The translations under genes were made by a program, and so were the position numbers. Shown piece by piece: positions 46,862 to 47,960 of a stretch of DNA of 47,960 bases. How positions within the stretch are numbered: position 1 is the stretch's first letter; every line of letters begins with the position of its first letter. This DNA is from an uncultured Pelagibacteraceae bacterium (GTDB lineage Bacteria > Pseudomonadota > Alphaproteobacteria > Pelagibacterales > Pelagibacteraceae), in contig CACFSG010000004.1 of the NCBI GenBank assembly GCA_902568875.1, forward strand, positions 22,501 through 70,460, given 5' to 3'. The notes under the pieces were generated by a model, which saw only the letters and a list, made by a program, of their open reading frames with translations, searched no databases and was not told the DNA's origin.

Positions 46862-47960
46862 AGATTTATTAATTAAGATTTTTTTAATTCTTTTTGCAAT
46901 TTTTTCAGCCAATAATACTGGAACAGCATTACCAATTTGTTTATGCATACTTCTAAAAGTAGCACCTTCAAAGACAAAATCATCTGGGAAAGTTTGTAAT
47001 ATTGCACATTCTCTAACAGATAATCTTCTTTTTAAATTTATATGAATTTCAGGACTTGTGGCTGTTAAGGTATCACTGGGTCTATCCCAATTAGTAATTC
47101 TTAAAGATTGTTCGAACTGAATTTTCTTTTTAACTAGTGTAGTTACTTGTTTGTCATATTTATTATCAAATCCTAATAGTTTCTTAAGACCTCTCCAATC
47201 ATCTGGATTTGGAATACTTCCTGAATTATTATCTTTTCTAAACCAATGACCTGCTGTGTGAGCATATCCAAAATGTTCATCAACTTTTTTAGTAGAGATA
47301 CCAGCTTTTTTTCTCCACTTTTTTAAATAATCACAGATATGAAATTGATTTACATAATATTTTCTTCCCCAAAATTCATCGTGAACATTTGTATCCGCCA
47401 CATGATTATGAATAACTCTATTTTTTACATAAATTGTTTTATTAGTGATAGATACCTTTGATAAAAAATTAATAGCTTCTTTTGTCGTTACATAATTTTG
47501 TAAACTAGAGTCAAAAAGAATATCTTTTTTAGAAGATGGTATTTGATGAGTTTGCTGTGGATATGGGTTTTCTAAACCTAGTCTATTACCAATGATAAAC
47601 ACTCTTTTTCGAGCTTGGGGCACACCATAATCAGCTGCGTTAAGAAGTTTATAGTCAACTTTGTAGCCAATACTTTTAAAGTCTTTTAAAATTTTTTGAA
47701 TAACTGCACCTTTACCAAGTGTTAAAATTCCCTCTACATTTTCAGCTACAAAATACTTTGGTTTCTTTGCTCTTATTACCCTTAACATTTGTTTATAAAG
47801 TTTATTTCTACTGTCATCTACACTACGACCCAAATTTGCAATTGAAAAACCTTGGCAAGGAAATCCTCCAATTACTACATCGGGATTGTCTGGCATATGA
47901 TTGCTTCTTATTTTTTCAATATCACCAAGAACTATATGATTTCCAAAATTCCTTTTATAA
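46844..47960 (-). CDS. DNA (cytosine-5-)-methyltransferase, 5' end outside window
   Basis: The enzyme methylates cytosine in DNA. The frame is open through the right edge (TYK-like YKRNFGNHIVLGDIEKI precedes the internal Met at 47896), so the true start and motif I lie beyond 47960. Present are motif IV GGFPCQGFS with the catalytic Cys, motif VI AENVEG, motif VIII ARKRVFIIG, and motifs IX-X (RRLSVRECAILQTFPDDF, KQIGNAVP). The target region holds an HTH-like insert, ISTKKVDEHFGYAH to DDWRGLKKLLGFD. It pairs with the putative endonuclease next door. Confidence 0.92.
   Translation of the reverse strand, partial: YKRNFGNHIVLGDIEKIRSNHMPDNPDVVIGGFPCQGFSIANLGRSVDDSRNKLYKQMLRVIRAKKPKYFVAENVEGILTLGKGAVIQKILKDFKSIGYKVDYKLLNAADYGVPQARKRVFIIGNRLGLENPYPQQTHQIPSSKKDILFDSSLQNYVTTKEAINFLSKVSITNKTIYVKNRVIHNHVADTNVHDEFWGRKYYVNQFHICDYLKKWRKKAGISTKKVDEHFGYAHTAGHWFRKDNNSGSIPNPDDWRGLKKLLGFDNKYDKQVTTLVKKKIQFEQSLRITNWDRPSDTLTATSPEIHINLKRRLSVRECAILQTFPDDFVFEGATFRSMHKQIGNAVPVLLAEKIAKRIKKILINKSLRRAA

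Noticed and set aside
47894-47896. ATG at 47896 as start of the cytosine methyltransferase
   Set aside because: The open frame continues to the window edge with family sequence (NFGNHIVLGDIEKI), and motif I would be missing from a protein starting here.

Overview
This is an AT-rich, gene-dense chromosome segment from an alphaproteobacterium, most likely a member of the Pelagibacterales (SAR11). The pointers are lysine/asparagine/isoleucine-rich proteins, very short or negative spacers, one rRNA operon in the order 16S-tRNA-Ile-tRNA-Ala-23S, a broken gcrA (an alphaproteobacterial cell-cycle gene), and the alphaproteobacterial order trpF-trpB-trpA-accD-folC-trxA. The taxonomic call is inference from content; no database was searched.

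Layout. 1-4360: rRNA operon on the minus strand, cut by the left window edge inside 23S, with a leader promoter and a visible 16S processing stem. 4460-5752: M23 envelope peptidase. 5749-10411: minus-strand operon lysC-ispG-prfA-prmC-DUF4167. 10480-16684: ubiG, a DUF1178 protein, argJ, secA and accA. 16786-18945: malate synthase glcB, with a hairpin over its start codon. 18932-21616: SRP RNA-dnaX-ybaB-recR (minus). 21664-23228: kdsB-pheA. 23336-25966: a membrane-anchored cytochrome c, then argD-argF. 26147-26710: gcrA interrupted by a 42-nt in-frame palindromic insertion that carries a stop. 26732-27700: NDUFA9-like oxidoreductase. 27718-40135: a tightly packed 14-gene run, rnd-kdsD-lptC-lptB-aroA-cmk-rpsA-ihfB-pyrF-trpF-trpB-trpA-accD-folC. 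40132-44022: minus-strand trxA behind two predicted exonucleases and a zinc-finger protein. 44106-45845: two tandem paralogous small proteins and rmuC. 45848-47960: putative restriction endonuclease facing a cytosine-5 DNA methyltransferase that runs off the right edge.

Most genes are core housekeeping: translation, secretion, fatty acid start, LPS/KDO supply and export, Arg/Phe/Trp/Lys-family amino acids, isoprenoids and ubiquinone. The strongest oddities are a trpF-trpB-trpA block in the ancestral operon position whose TrpB and TrpF active-site motifs are rewritten; the palindromic insertion in gcrA; a cytidylate kinase without the Walker A lysine; an AccA with a C-terminal membrane helix; an LptC-LptB pair with no LptA between them; and a nuclease/restriction cluster at the right end that includes unrecognised genes.
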